Below are positions 1 through 8,790 of a stretch of 64,000 nt of DNA, in pieces (the first letter of the stretch is position 1; every line of letters starts with the position of its first letter). Source of the stretch: Paraburkholderia acidipaludis NBRC 101816 (lineage in GTDB: Bacteria; Pseudomonadota; Gammaproteobacteria; Burkholderiales; Burkholderiaceae); assembly GCF_000684975.1 (NCBI RefSeq), contig NZ_BAXZ01000019.1:1-64000 (forward strand), in the 5' to 3' direction. Both the position numbers and the translations under genes were made by a program. The notes below the pieces were generated by a model. It ran no database searches, had not been told where the DNA came from, and worked only from the letters and a program-made list of their open reading frames with translations.

Positions 1-1
1 G

Positions 2-538
2 GTGGCATTCGCGGCGGACAACCTCGCGCTGGCCGCCGCCGAAATCGGCGCGCTGGCCGAGCGTCGCATCGCACTGCTGATCGACGCGACGCTCTCGGGC
101 CTGCCGCCGTTCCTCGTGAAGGATGGCGGTGTGAACTCGGGCTTCATGATCGCGCACGTGACGGCAGCGGCGCTCGCCTCGGAAAACAAGACGCTGGCGC
201 ATCCGGCCTCGGTCGATTCGCTGCCGACTTCGGCGAACCAGGAGGACCACGTGTCGATGGCGACGTTCGCCGCGCGCAAGCTCGCCGACATCGCCGACAA
301 CACGGCGAACATCCTCGCGATCGAACTGCTCGCCGCGGCCCAGGGCGTGGACCTGCGAGCGCCGCACTCAACGAGCCCGGCGCTCGCCAGGGTGATGCAC
401 GCGGTGCGCAGCGAGGTGCCGCACTACGATCTCGACCGCTACTTCGCGCCGGACATCGCGGCCGTGACACGTCTCGTGCAGAACGGCGCGGTCGCCGCGC
501 ACAGCCCGCTCGCGTTCGAGTCCGAAGCCGCGGCGTAA
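2..538 (+). CDS. hutH: Histidine ammonia-lyase HutH, C-terminal part (cut by window edge)
   Basis: This is the last 178 residues of histidine ammonia-lyase, the cytoplasmic enzyme that deaminates L-histidine to urocanate in the first step of histidine use. The family is about 510 residues long, so roughly two thirds, including the MIO-forming Ala-Ser-Gly, lies left of the window; the GTG at position 2 is not a start. The diagnostic stretch ASENKTLAHPASVDSLPTSA followed by NQEDHVSM (about residues 59-86 of the visible part) is the highly conserved C-terminal HutH signature. hutC follows 65 bp downstream on the same strand, as expected for a hut operon. The family call is secure; only the 5' end is missing. 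Confidence 0.95.
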   Translation: MAFAADNLALAAAEIGALAERRIALLIDATLSGLPPFLVKDGGVNSGFMIAHVTAAALASENKTLAHPASVDSLPTSANQEDHVSMATFAARKLADIADNTANILAIELLAAAQGVDLRAPHSTSPALARVMHAVRSEVPHYDLDRYFAPDIAAVTRLVQNGAVAAHSPLAFESEAAA

Positions 539-603
539 CGTTCGCCATGAAGCACGCGACGAGGCGGCGAGGCGCGCACTCGCCGGGTCGAGAGGCCTGA
601 GCG

Positions 604-1299
604 ATGAACGCATCCGCGTACCAGGGCATCAAGGACTTCATCCTCGCGCGCATCGACGCGGGCGAGTGGAGGGAGGGCGACCAGGTACCTTCGGAGAACG
701 AACTGGCGCGCGACTTCAAGGTTGCACGCATGACCGTGAACCGCGCGCTGCGCGAGCTGACCGCCGAGCAGGTGCTCACGCGCGTGCAGGGCGCGGGCAC
801 TTTCGTCGCGCGGCCGAAATACGAGTCGACGCTCGTGGCGATCCGCAGTATTTCCGACGAAATTCTCGCGCGCGGCCACCGTTATCACGCCGAGGTGCTG
901 GAGATTGGCGTATTGCCCGCCGACGCGGCGCTCGCGATCGAAACCGGCCTGGCCATGAATGACAGGCTGTACTACTCGCGCGTGCTTCACTTCGAAAACG
1001 ACGTGCCCGTGCAGCTGGAGGAGCGCTGGGTCAATCCGGCGGCGGCGCCCGAGTACGCCGGCCAGGATTTCACGCATATCACGCCGAACCAGTACCTCAT
1101 GCGCGAGGCGCCGCTGCAGCGCGTGGAGTACCGCATCGAGGCGCTGGTGCCGGACGCCGAAACGCGCACGCGCCTTACGATGGGCGAGTCCGAGCCCTGC
1201 CTCGTTCTGCACCGGCGCACCTGGTCGCGCGGCCTCGTGGCTTCGGTGGCGGATCTCTGGCATCCCGGCAGCCGCTACCGGTTCACCGGGCATTTCTAG
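604..1299 (+). CDS. hutC: Histidine utilization repressor HutC (GntR/HutC family)
   Basis: A 231-residue regulator that in related bacteria represses the hut genes and is released by urocanate. Residues about 5-70 form the GntR winged-helix domain (PSENELARDFKVARMTVNRA is the recognition-helix region). Residues about 90-231 form the UTRA ligand-binding domain, and the protein ends in the HutC-typical PGSRYRFTGHF. Length fits the family. The ATG is preceded by a GAGAGG-type ribosome site. It lies 65 bp after hutH. hutU, hutI and the other hut genes do not follow; the next gene is unrelated, so the rest of the pathway lies upstream or elsewhere. Confidence 0.95.
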   Translation: MNASAYQGIKDFILARIDAGEWREGDQVPSENELARDFKVARMTVNRALRELTAEQVLTRVQGAGTFVARPKYESTLVAIRSISDEILARGHRYHAEVLEIGVLPADAALAIETGLAMNDRLYYSRVLHFENDVPVQLEERWVNPAAAPEYAGQDFTHITPNQYLMREAPLQRVEYRIEALVPDAETRTRLTMGESEPCLVLHRRTWSRGLVASVADLWHPGSRYRFTGHF

Positions 1300-1503
1300 C
1301 CCGGCCGCCGGGCTGTGGCGCCTTTTCCACGCTTTGCCACGCGCTTCCCCTGCGCTTCCCGCGCGTTTCCCATATCTCGCGCGGCATTGCCCCCTTTCTC
1401 CGTTTTTCGTGTTGTGTCCCCCGGGCACGCGGGTTGCGCGCAGCCTCCCACAGCGACTAACCTTCAGTCACTGGTCCGGCCGGTCACGCCGGGCCGCACG
1501 GCG

Positions 1504-1548
1504 CGCGTGCGAAAGAGGGAGCGCAACGCCCGCGTGCGAACGAGGGAG
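1504..1548 (+). repeat. Two 18-bp direct repeats (one mismatch) carrying duplicated ribosome-site sequence
   Basis: The 18 bases at 1504-1521 (CGCGTGCGAAAGAGGGAG) recur at 1531-1548 with one change. The repeat period is 27 bp. The second copy contains the GAGGGAGGA ribosome site of the gene starting at 1559, so the leader carries a duplicated purine-rich block. It may be a small local duplication; no function is shown. Confidence 0.6.
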
Positions 1549-1558
1549 GATTCGAGCG

Positions 1559-2233
1559 ATGGAAGATACCGGCGCAACGCTCACGCCCGTATGGCGAGCG
1601 AATCTCGCGCTCCTGACCCGTGAAGTGGGCGCGGCCACGCGGCTTGCGCGAATGATGACGTTTTCCGCCAGTTACATGAAGCTGATCCTGTCGGGTCAGC
1701 GCGATTTCAGCGGCGAGTTCGTGCGCGGCGTCGAAGCCGTCACGGGCTTGCCCGAGGGATGGATGGACCTGCCGCACGGCGCCGACGAGGTGCCGGAAGT
1801 CGCACGCGCGGCGATCGGCAACGAGACGCCGCATGCCCGTTTTCGCGGCACGGCGCATCCCGTGCGCAAGCCGCCGGTGCTGCGCGCCGAGCCGATCTTC
1901 GGCCAGAAGGCGGCGCAGCGAGGCGACGAGCGCGCGCCCGGCGGCCAGCCGCACGCCCGCATGGCGGGCATGCGCAAGATCCGCGATCTCGCCGCGCAGG
2001 ACGTGCGCAAGCTCGAACGCTATCTGGGCGTGCCGCCCGTGGAGCCGGCCGTGCTGCGCGCGCGCATCGAGGAAGTGATGGCGATGATCGAGCTCGACGA
2101 ACGCGTGCGCGCCGATCTCGCCGGGCGCCTCGAGCAGATCGAAAAGCATCGCGAACTGTTGCTGCGTCACGTGACGAAGCTTCATGCGCTGCTCGTGCGG
2201 CTTGGCGAGGACACGGGCGGGAGCCGGTCCTGA
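1559..2233 (+). CDS. C1-repressor-like HTH protein with C-terminal coiled coil, function unknown
   Basis: A 224-residue protein. Residues about 10-60 (RANLALLTREVGAATRLARM, then SYMKLILSGQRDFS and GLPEGWMD) resemble the helix-turn-helix of phage C1/Cro-type repressors, where 'ILSGxR...GxPxGWMD' is a common pattern. There is no S24 peptidase domain. Residues about 85-125 are Arg/Ala/Gly-rich and probably disordered. Residues about 140-215 are charged, heptad-like and likely a coiled coil. The ATG at 1559 is chosen because a strong GAGGGAGGA site sits just upstream; the open frame extends further 5' but without protein character. It is a likely DNA-binding protein. The target is unknown, and it is not obviously part of the hut operon. 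Confidence 0.7.
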   Translation: MEDTGATLTPVWRANLALLTREVGAATRLARMMTFSASYMKLILSGQRDFSGEFVRGVEAVTGLPEGWMDLPHGADEVPEVARAAIGNETPHARFRGTAHPVRKPPVLRAEPIFGQKAAQRGDERAPGGQPHARMAGMRKIRDLAAQDVRKLERYLGVPPVEPAVLRARIEEVMAMIELDERVRADLAGRLEQIEKHRELLLRHVTKLHALLVRLGEDTGGSRS

Positions 2234-2350
2234 CGGTCCTGGCTGCGGGCCATCGATGGGCGGCGGCTCGCAGCGGCCTGAAGCCGAGCGGCGCGGCATC
2301 ATGCCCTCATGCGGCATCGCCCGCAGCGAGCGCTCACGCGGCGGGTGGCG

Positions 2351-4330
2351 ATGTGCTACAAAGGCAGACATTGCCACCGCTCCCATGAGGTTGTCTTGCA
2401 CCTGCGCGCCGCGGCCTTTGCGCTCTGTCTGCTGCTGGCGGAATGGGCCGCGCACGCCCAGCCGCCGGGCGCCGCCGGGCCGGCTCCCACGGCCGGGTCG
2501 GCGGAGCCTGCCGCCGATGCTGCAGACGTTGCGCCCGCCACGCTCGAGCGCGACGTCCATCTGTTCGTCGTGCAAAAAGACGGCTCGGTCGTCGAGCACG
2601 ACGACTCCACGATGCGCGCGAACACGACGGCAGGGGTGGACCAGGCGGCGCAGCGCTACGTCTGGTTCAATAAGGATATCGAAACAATCACCGAGCTCGA
2701 CGCCGAAACCGTCGATCCCGACGGCATGGTGCATCCGGTCGGCCCCGAGAGCATACGCGACGTGCAGGAGCCGCGCTCGGCCGGCGCGCCGACTTTCGAG
2801 GACGGCGTGCTGCGCACGGTGATCTTTCCCGGCGTGCGGCCCGGCTCGCGCGTGCGGCTCGTCTTCGGCAAGCGGCGCGCGAAGCCGCTGCAGGCGGGCA
2901 CGTTCTCGTATTTCGTCGAGCCGACGGGCGAGCCCGTGGAATTCCAGCGTCTCATCTTCGATCTGCCGGCCGACGTGCCGCTCTACGCCGACGCGCGCGG
3001 CTACGTCGCGCTCCCGCCGGTCACGTCGAACGGGCGCACCCGCTATACGTTCGATTACCGGCACGGAGCCTACGCGCCGCTGGAACCCGGCGCGGTTGCC
3101 TACGTGAACTGGGGCGATCGCCTGATGGTCTCGACGGTGCCGGACTTCGCGGCCTTTGCCATGCGTTACCGCGACGCGGCGGCGGACCCCAGCGCGACCG
3201 ACCCGTCCGTCGCGGCACTGGCCTCCGCGCTGACTGCGGGCGCGAGCGATGAACACGAGAAGGCGCGGCGCATCTACGACTGGGTGCGTTTCAACATCCG
3301 CTACGTGGCGCTCTTTCTCGGCGAAACCGAGGCAGTGCCGCATCGCGTGGTGGACATCCTGCGCAACCGTTACGGCGACTGCAAGGACCACGTCGCGATC
3401 TTCTCGGCGCTGCTGGCGGCGGCGGGCATACGCTCGGAGGCGGCGCTGCTCAATCTCGGCCCGGTCTATGCGCTGCCCGACGTGCCGGGCTATGGCGCCG
3501 ACGCGATCAATCACGTGATTACCTGGCTGCCGGACCTTGGCCTCTTTGCGGATACGACCGCGGGCGGAGTCGCGTTCGGCTATCTGCCGGTGGGCGTGAT
3601 GGACCGACCGGCGCTGCTGGTGGACGACGGCGTGCTCGTGCGCACGCCGTCAACGCAGTTGCGGGCGCGCAGCGCGAAGCTCGCCGTCGAGGTGGGCCGC
3701 GACGGCGACGCCTCATACCGCTACTTCGTGGAGGACGAAGGCGCGGGGGCGGAGCCCGAGCGCAACACGTTTCGCCGCTCCACGCGGCAGACGGCGCAGC
3801 AACTGGCCGCGCAGCGCTTGCGGGCAACGGGCCTTTCCGGCACGGCCCGGATCGAGACCGGCCCGCTCGACGCGACGTCCGGCCCGTTCTCGACCGCCAT
3901 CACAGGCACGCTCGACCACGTCGTCTGGCCCGACGGCACGACGGCGCTGCCCGCGCTCTCGAGTCTTTCCGGCGGCATCGCCACCCAGGTGGACTACTGG
4001 CTCGCCCAGCCGCGCCGCACGCAGCCGTGGGCCTGCGTGGGCGGCGACTTCGACGAAGCGGGGCAGATCGTGCTGCCGGCGAACGTGCGCGTGACCGACG
4101 TGCCGGCAGACGTGAGCGTGACGGGCGGCCCGCTCGTCTATACGGCGCATTACCTGTTCGATCCGGGCTCGCGCACGGTGCAGGTCGTGCGCCGTCTTTC
4201 GGCGCACTTCGGCCATCAGATGTGCTCGGTCGCCGAGTTCGAGCAGATGCGCGATACGCTGTTGCGCATCGAGCGCGATACGCACGCGCAGATCGTCGTG
4301 CGTGCGCGAGGCAGTGGGGCGGGGGCCTAA
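2351..4330 (+). CDS. Exported DUF3857 / transglutaminase-like protein
   Basis: A large exported protein of about 659 residues. An N-terminal hydrophobic stretch ending in AHAQ looks like a cleavable signal peptide. The next 200 residues match the DUF3857 pattern of bacterial transglutaminase-like proteins. The core around residues 330-400 contains RYGDCKDHV (candidate nucleophile Cys) and NHVITW...ADTTAG (His and Asp), so the Cys-His-Asp triad looks intact. Such proteins are usually periplasmic, with unproven protease or crosslinking roles. Start choice is uncertain: ATG 2351 is used, but TTG 2396 has a GAGG five bases upstream and would begin directly at the signal peptide. The 3' end overlaps the convergent binding-protein gene by 4 bp. 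Confidence 0.8.
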   Translation: MCYKGRHCHRSHEVVLHLRAAAFALCLLLAEWAAHAQPPGAAGPAPTAGSAEPAADAADVAPATLERDVHLFVVQKDGSVVEHDDSTMRANTTAGVDQAAQRYVWFNKDIETITELDAETVDPDGMVHPVGPESIRDVQEPRSAGAPTFEDGVLRTVIFPGVRPGSRVRLVFGKRRAKPLQAGTFSYFVEPTGEPVEFQRLIFDLPADVPLYADARGYVALPPVTSNGRTRYTFDYRHGAYAPLEPGAVAYVNWGDRLMVSTVPDFAAFAMRYRDAAADPSATDPSVAALASALTAGASDEHEKARRIYDWVRFNIRYVALFLGETEAVPHRVVDILRNRYGDCKDHVAIFSALLAAAGIRSEAALLNLGPVYALPDVPGYGADAINHVITWLPDLGLFADTTAGGVAFGYLPVGVMDRPALLVDDGVLVRTPSTQLRARSAKLAVEVGRDGDASYRYFVEDEGAGAEPERNTFRRSTRQTAQQLAAQRLRATGLSGTARIETGPLDATSGPFSTAITGTLDHVVWPDGTTALPALSSLSGGIATQVDYWLAQPRRTQPWACVGGDFDEAGQIVLPANVRVTDVPADVSVTGGPLVYTAHYLFDPGSRTVQVVRRLSAHFGHQMCSVAEFEQMRDTLLRIERDTHAQIVVRARGSGAGA

Positions 4331-5502
4331 CCGCCCTGGGTCGTTACCGGTACCCAGACGCCTTTCTTCACAAGGTAAAGCGTGGACGCGCCGTTGCGCA
4401 GCGAGCCGTCGTGCTCGAATGCGATATGGCCGGTGACGCCGTCGAAGGCGATCATCTTCAGCGCGCTGCGGTAAACGTCGGGCTGCGCCGACCTCGCGAG
4501 GACCATGGCGTGGATCGCCGCCCATGCGGCGTCGTAGCCGAAGGGCGCATAGGCGAGCACGTCGGTGCCGTAGCGGCTCCGGTATTTCTGGGCGAAACGC
4601 GGGCCGTCGGGCAGCTGCGCGAGCGGCCGGCCGTACTCCCACGACATCGCGCCTTCGGCCGCCGCGCCCGCTTCCTGGATGAAGGCGGAATTGACCACGC
4701 CGCCGCCGCCCACGAACTGCGGCGCCATGCCTAGCGTTTTCATCTGCCGGACGATGGCGGCCGCCTGATGCGCGAGGCCGCCGAAGTAGACGAGGTCGGC
4801 GTCGGTGCGGCGGATTTTCGTGAGCTGCGCCGCGAAGTCGTCGGTATTGCTGGTCGCGAACTCGCGCGCGACGACATTGCCGCCGTGCGCGCGCACGCTG
4901 CGCTCGAACACGTCGGCCTCGCCCTGGCCGAAGGCGCTGCGGTCGTCGATGATGGCGATGCGCTTGACCTTCATCGTGTCGACGGCCCACGCGCCCGCAA
5001 TGCCGGCGTTCTGCGCATCGCTCGAGATCACCATGAACACGTTCGCAAAACCCTGCGCGGTGAGCGTGGGGTTGGTGGCGGCGGGATCGATCATCGGAAT
5101 GCCCGCGGTTTCGTAGATGCGCGAAGCGGGAATCGCCGTGCCGGAGTTGAAGTGGCCGACCACGGCCGAAACGCCCAGGTTCACGAACTGCGCCGCGGCT
5201 TGCATGCCGAGGCGCGGATCGCCCTGGTCGTCGAGCGGCACGAGTTCGAAGTGAGCGGCCTGGTCGCCGATCTTGATACCCTGCGCGTTCGCTTCGTCGA
5301 GCGCCAGCTGCACGCCGTTCTCGAGATCGTGGCCGTAGTTCGCATCGTCGCCGGTCAGCGGCGCGACGAAGCCGATGCGCACGGTGAGCGGCGTAGCCGC
5401 GAGGGCGTCGGGCATCGCACCGGGTATCGCGGCGGATATCGTGCCGGCGAGCACCGCCGCGAGCAGGGTGGCGGCGAGCGTCAGCGGGGCCAGCGGTCTC
5501 AT
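4327..5502 (-). CDS. Branched-chain amino-acid-type ABC transporter periplasmic binding protein
   Basis: A 391-residue periplasmic binding protein of the LivJ/LivK (leucine/isoleucine/valine) type. A signal peptide (MRPLAPLTLAATLLAAVLAG onward) precedes a type I periplasmic-binding fold starting at VRIGFVAPLTGDDANYG, with later signatures VVGHFNSG, PMIDPAATNPTLT and GYDAAWAAIHAM. The ATG at 5502 is selected because GGAG lies just upstream and the signal peptide begins there, rather than the longer frame opening at 5571. No permease or ATPase genes of this transporter type are adjacent, so it is an orphan component that presumably works with a remote Liv/Hmg-type system. The ligand cannot be read from sequence. 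Convergent with the transglutaminase-like gene. Confidence 0.88.
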   Translation of the reverse strand: MRPLAPLTLAATLLAAVLAGTISAAIPGAMPDALAATPLTVRIGFVAPLTGDDANYGHDLENGVQLALDEANAQGIKIGDQAAHFELVPLDDQGDPRLGMQAAAQFVNLGVSAVVGHFNSGTAIPASRIYETAGIPMIDPAATNPTLTAQGFANVFMVISSDAQNAGIAGAWAVDTMKVKRIAIIDDRSAFGQGEADVFERSVRAHGGNVVAREFATSNTDDFAAQLTKIRRTDADLVYFGGLAHQAAAIVRQMKTLGMAPQFVGGGGVVNSAFIQEAGAAAEGAMSWEYGRPLAQLPDGPRFAQKYRSRYGTDVLAYAPFGYDAAWAAIHAMVLARSAQPDVYRSALKMIAFDGVTGHIAFEHDGSLRNGASTLYLVKKGVWVPVTTQGG

Positions 5503-5567
5503 CGTGACTCCTTGCGTCGTGAAGGCGCGCTGTGCCTCGCGCTTGCAGGCCGAACGCCGCGCGGCGT

Positions 5568-6029
5568 TCAATGGCCGCGCTGCATCTCCAGCAGCGTGTC
5601 GCGCAGTTGCACGAGCGGCGCCTTCGTGGCTGCGTCTGCCCAGTCTTCGAGGTCGTCGAGCGCGCGGTTGCAGCCGTCGAGCACCACGTCGAGATCGACC
5701 GACACGCCGTTGGCGAGCGCGAAGCGCAGCGTTTCTTCAAACCGTTCGCATTCGTCCTCGCCGTAGGCGATGTCGAGATTGTCGGCGATCGTCTGTGCGA
5801 TGTCGCTGCGGGCGCGGTCTTCTTCGTCCACGAAATCGATGATGCCGCGCGCCACCTCGGGCGCGTGATAGAGCGCGATGTCGAGCCACTGGGCGGCGTC
5901 GAAGTCGTTCTCGTGGCTCTGCGTTTCGAAGTACTCGATCGCTTCCTGCTCGTGCGTTTCGCCGGCGTCGACGGCCAGACAAAGCTGTTCGAAATACTCT
6001 TCCTGTTCGCTGCGGATCGGATGGGACAT
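5568..6029 (-). CDS. Acidic conserved hypothetical protein
   Basis: A 153-residue, strongly acidic protein (MSHPIRSEQEEYFEQLCLAV at the N terminus) with no signal peptide or membrane segment and an all-helical look. I do not recognise a named domain. A TTG two codons upstream also opens the frame; the ATG at 6029 with a purine-rich GAAGAGA upstream is preferred. It lies between pdxY and the binding-protein gene on the same strand. The 66-bp gap to the binding-protein start and 78-bp gap from pdxY allow, but do not prove, cotranscription. Third-position GC is high throughout, which supports real coding. Confidence 0.7.
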   Translation of the reverse strand: MSHPIRSEQEEYFEQLCLAVDAGETHEQEAIEYFETQSHENDFDAAQWLDIALYHAPEVARGIIDFVDEEDRARSDIAQTIADNLDIAYGEDECERFEETLRFALANGVSVDLDVVLDGCNRALDDLEDWADAATKAPLVQLRDTLLEMQRGH

Positions 6030-6107
6030 CGGCAATTCTCTTCAGTCAAGCGGCGCAACATGCGCGGCCCGCATTATAGGCTGCGCCGGACGTCCTTTCA
6101 GGGCATT

Positions 6108-6971
6108 TCAGGGTGTGTCGGCCGCCCACGCGTCGAACCATTCGCGCGGACGCGCAATCTGGTCCTGCGCGGCGACGATCTCGAGCTCGTAGCGGCCGGC
6201 GTCCCATGTTGCCTTCACGACGGCGTTCACGGCCGCGAGCGTGTGCTCGAAGGCGGGGCGCAGGGTGTCGCCCAGCATCTGCCGCGCGACGAATATGGCG
6301 CTCGTCACGTCGCCCACGCCCACCGGCTGGCGCGCGAACGGGTAGAGCGGGCGCTGCGCGACCCAGGCTTCGCGCCCGGTCACGACGAGCATGTTGAAGC
6401 GGTCGGCGGGGCTGTTGCGGTCCAACAGGTGCTTGACGAGGATCACCTTCGGGCCGCGGCGCAGCAACTGGCGGCATGCGAGCACGGCTTCTTCGACGGT
6501 TTCGATCTCGCGGCCCACGAGCCGTTGCAGCTCGCCGTGGTTCGGCATCATCGCGTCGGCCACCTCGGGCATGTTCTCGACGAGAAATTCCTCGATGCCG
6601 GGCTCCACGCGGCAGCCGCTGGCCGTGCCCATCACCGGGTCGCAGAAGTAGCGCGCATGGGGATTGGCGGCCTTCACGGCGCGCACGATATCGATCACGG
6701 CCTCGGCCTGCTCGGGCGTGCCGAGGTAGCCCGAGAGCACCGCGTCGCAGCGCGGCAGCACGCCGATCGCGCCCATGCCCTCCACGAGCTCGACCATCTG
6801 CTCGGGGTCGATGGCGCTGCCGGTCCAGTGGCCGTACTGCGTGTGATTGGAGAACTGCACGGTGTCGAGCGGCCAGACATTCACGCCGAGGCGGCGCATC
6901 GGGAACACGGCCGCGCTGTTGCCGGCGTGGCCGAACACGACGTGGGACTGGATGCTCAAGACGTTTTTCAT
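6108..6971 (-). CDS. pdxY: Pyridoxal kinase PdxY
   Basis: A 287-residue cytoplasmic kinase that phosphorylates pyridoxal to pyridoxal 5'-phosphate in vitamin B6 salvage. It matches PdxY along its length: MKNVLSIQSHVVFGHAGNSA at the start, FSNHTQYGHWTG (about residues 40-51), CDPVMG (110-115), and the ribokinase-fold anion hole GVGDVTSA (about 218-225) with catalytic Asp221. Length equals the family norm. An upstream extension of the frame has no PdxY similarity, so ATG 6971 is the start. It stands alone between glgA and a hypothetical gene. PdxY rather than PdxK is chosen from the N-terminal motif and length. Confidence 0.95.
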   Translation of the reverse strand: MKNVLSIQSHVVFGHAGNSAAVFPMRRLGVNVWPLDTVQFSNHTQYGHWTGSAIDPEQMVELVEGMGAIGVLPRCDAVLSGYLGTPEQAEAVIDIVRAVKAANPHARYFCDPVMGTASGCRVEPGIEEFLVENMPEVADAMMPNHGELQRLVGREIETVEEAVLACRQLLRRGPKVILVKHLLDRNSPADRFNMLVVTGREAWVAQRPLYPFARQPVGVGDVTSAIFVARQMLGDTLRPAFEHTLAAVNAVVKATWDAGRYELEIVAAQDQIARPREWFDAWAADTP

Positions 6972-7245
6972 GGATCGATCCGCGGTTTCTTATGGCGTCA
7001 GGCTGGGTCCGGCGGGGCACGGGACGGGGCACCCGGGGCGCGTGCCGCGAGGCCGGCGAGCGGAGCGGCAAGCAGACCGGCAGGCAGGCCCGCAATCGTG
7101 CCGGTAATCGTGGCGGCAAGCGGGCGCGCCGCCGCGTGCGCGTTGGGGCGCTGCAGCAACGATAACCGAATTCGGTTCCCTCAGTCGATCACCGTGCGCA
7201 GGCGGTGTTGCGCGAAATCGCCAGCCGCCGGGGCATGCGGGCCCG

Positions 7246-8718
7246 TCAGGCGAGCTCGCGATAGAGCGCCATGTAGCGTTGCGCGGAGGCGGCCCAGCCG
7301 AAGTCCTGCTCCATGCCGCGGCGGCGCGTCTCGCGCCAGTCGCGGCTCCTCGCATGCAGCGCGAAGGCGCGGCGGATCGCGGCCGCCAGCGCGTCGGGCT
7401 CGAAGCGCTCGAACACGAAGCCGGTTGCGAGGCCGTCGGCGAGGTTTTCGAGCGAGGCGTCCACGACCGTGTCCGCGAGGCCGCCCACGCGATGCACGAG
7501 CGGCAGCGCGCCGTAGGCGAGCGCATAGAGCTGGGTGAGCCCGCAGGGCTCGAAGCGCGACGGCACGGCCATCACGTCGGCGCCCGCGACGATCGCGTGC
7601 GCGAGCGTCTCGTCGAAGCCGAGCTCGACGGCGACGGCATCGGGGTGCTGGCGGGCCGCGCGCGTATAGCCTTGCTCCAGGCTCGCGTCGCCGGTGCCGA
7701 GCACCACGATCTGGCCGCCGCGCGAGACGATCTCGGGCAGGGCCGCGAGCAGCAGGTCGAGGCCTTTCTGCTCGGTCAGGCGGCTCACCACGCCGAACAC
7801 GGGCGCGTCGTGCTTCTGCGCGAGCTTCATGCGAGCCTGCAGCGCCGTCTTGCAGCGCAGCTTGCCGCTCATGCGCGTGGCCGAGTAGCGTGCCGCGATC
7901 GCCGCGTCGCTGGCGGGATTCCAGACCGCATAGTCCACCCCGTTGAGGATGCCGACGAGGTCGTGCGCGCGGCCGCGCAGGAGCGCTTCGAGTCCGCCGC
8001 CCTGGGCGACGGTCTGGATCTCGCGCGCGTAAGTGGGGCTTACGGTCGTGATCTTGTCGGCGTAGTAGAGCCCCGCCTTCAGGAACGAGAGCTGGCCGTA
8101 GAACTCCACGCCGTGCATGTCGAAGAAGTCCGCGGGCAGGCCGAGGCTGCCGAACTGCTGGGCGGGAAAGATGCCTTGATAGGCGAGGTTGTGGATCGTG
8201 AACACCGAGCGCGCCGGCGCCGCCGCGGGCGCCAGGCCGCGTTCGAGCGCCGCCGCGCGCAGGTAGGCCGGTGCGAGGCCCGCATGCCAGTCGTGCGCCT
8301 GCACCACGCGCGGCGCCCAGTCCGGATCGGCGTGCTGCGCGAGCTGGGCGGCCGCCCAGCCGAGCAGCGCGAAACGCTGGGCGTTGTCGCCCCAGGGCAC
8401 ATGCTCGCTGTCCAGATACGGGTTGCCGGGCCGTGCGTAGAAGTCGTCGGCGCGGATCATGTAGACGGGCAGATCGCTCTCCGGCAGGCGGCCCAGCTCC
8501 AGCGTCGCTTCGTGCGCGCCGAAGGTGCGGCCAAGGCGCGCGACGGGCCGCAGGTCGGCGAGGCCCGCCGCGACCGGCACGAAGCCCGGCAGGAGGAGGC
8601 GCGCATCGGCGCCTTGCTCGATCAGCGCGGCCGGCAGCGCGGCCGTCACGTCGGCGAGGCCGCCCGTCTTCAGGAGCGGATAGAGTTCGCTGGCTACATG
8701 CAGGACGCGGATGGTCAT
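7246..8718 (-). CDS. glgA: Glycogen synthase GlgA (ADP-glucose type)
   Basis: A 490-residue GT5 glycosyltransferase that extends alpha-1,4-glucan from ADP-glucose. The N-terminal VLHVASELYPLLKTGGLADV contains the ADP-glucose-binding KTGGL (Lys17). The C-terminal Rossmann domain has SRFEPCGLTQLYALAYG and HRVGGLADTV, the retaining GT-B signature. Length matches bacterial GlgA (about 475-530). It lies 72 bp downstream of glgC on the same strand, a likely two-gene operon in which GlgC supplies the substrate. Branching enzyme and debranching genes are not in the window. A much longer antisense frame crosses this region but is a GC-rich shadow. Confidence 0.96.
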   Translation of the reverse strand: MTIRVLHVASELYPLLKTGGLADVTAALPAALIEQGADARLLLPGFVPVAAGLADLRPVARLGRTFGAHEATLELGRLPESDLPVYMIRADDFYARPGNPYLDSEHVPWGDNAQRFALLGWAAAQLAQHADPDWAPRVVQAHDWHAGLAPAYLRAAALERGLAPAAAPARSVFTIHNLAYQGIFPAQQFGSLGLPADFFDMHGVEFYGQLSFLKAGLYYADKITTVSPTYAREIQTVAQGGGLEALLRGRAHDLVGILNGVDYAVWNPASDAAIAARYSATRMSGKLRCKTALQARMKLAQKHDAPVFGVVSRLTEQKGLDLLLAALPEIVSRGGQIVVLGTGDASLEQGYTRAARQHPDAVAVELGFDETLAHAIVAGADVMAVPSRFEPCGLTQLYALAYGALPLVHRVGGLADTVVDASLENLADGLATGFVFERFEPDALAAAIRRAFALHARSRDWRETRRRGMEQDFGWAASAQRYMALYRELA

Positions 8719-8790
8719 CGCTCGGGGGGCCTCTCGGTGCTGGGTTTGCCTGGGTTTGCCTGGTATCGCGCGGCGCGGCAGTACGCGCGG

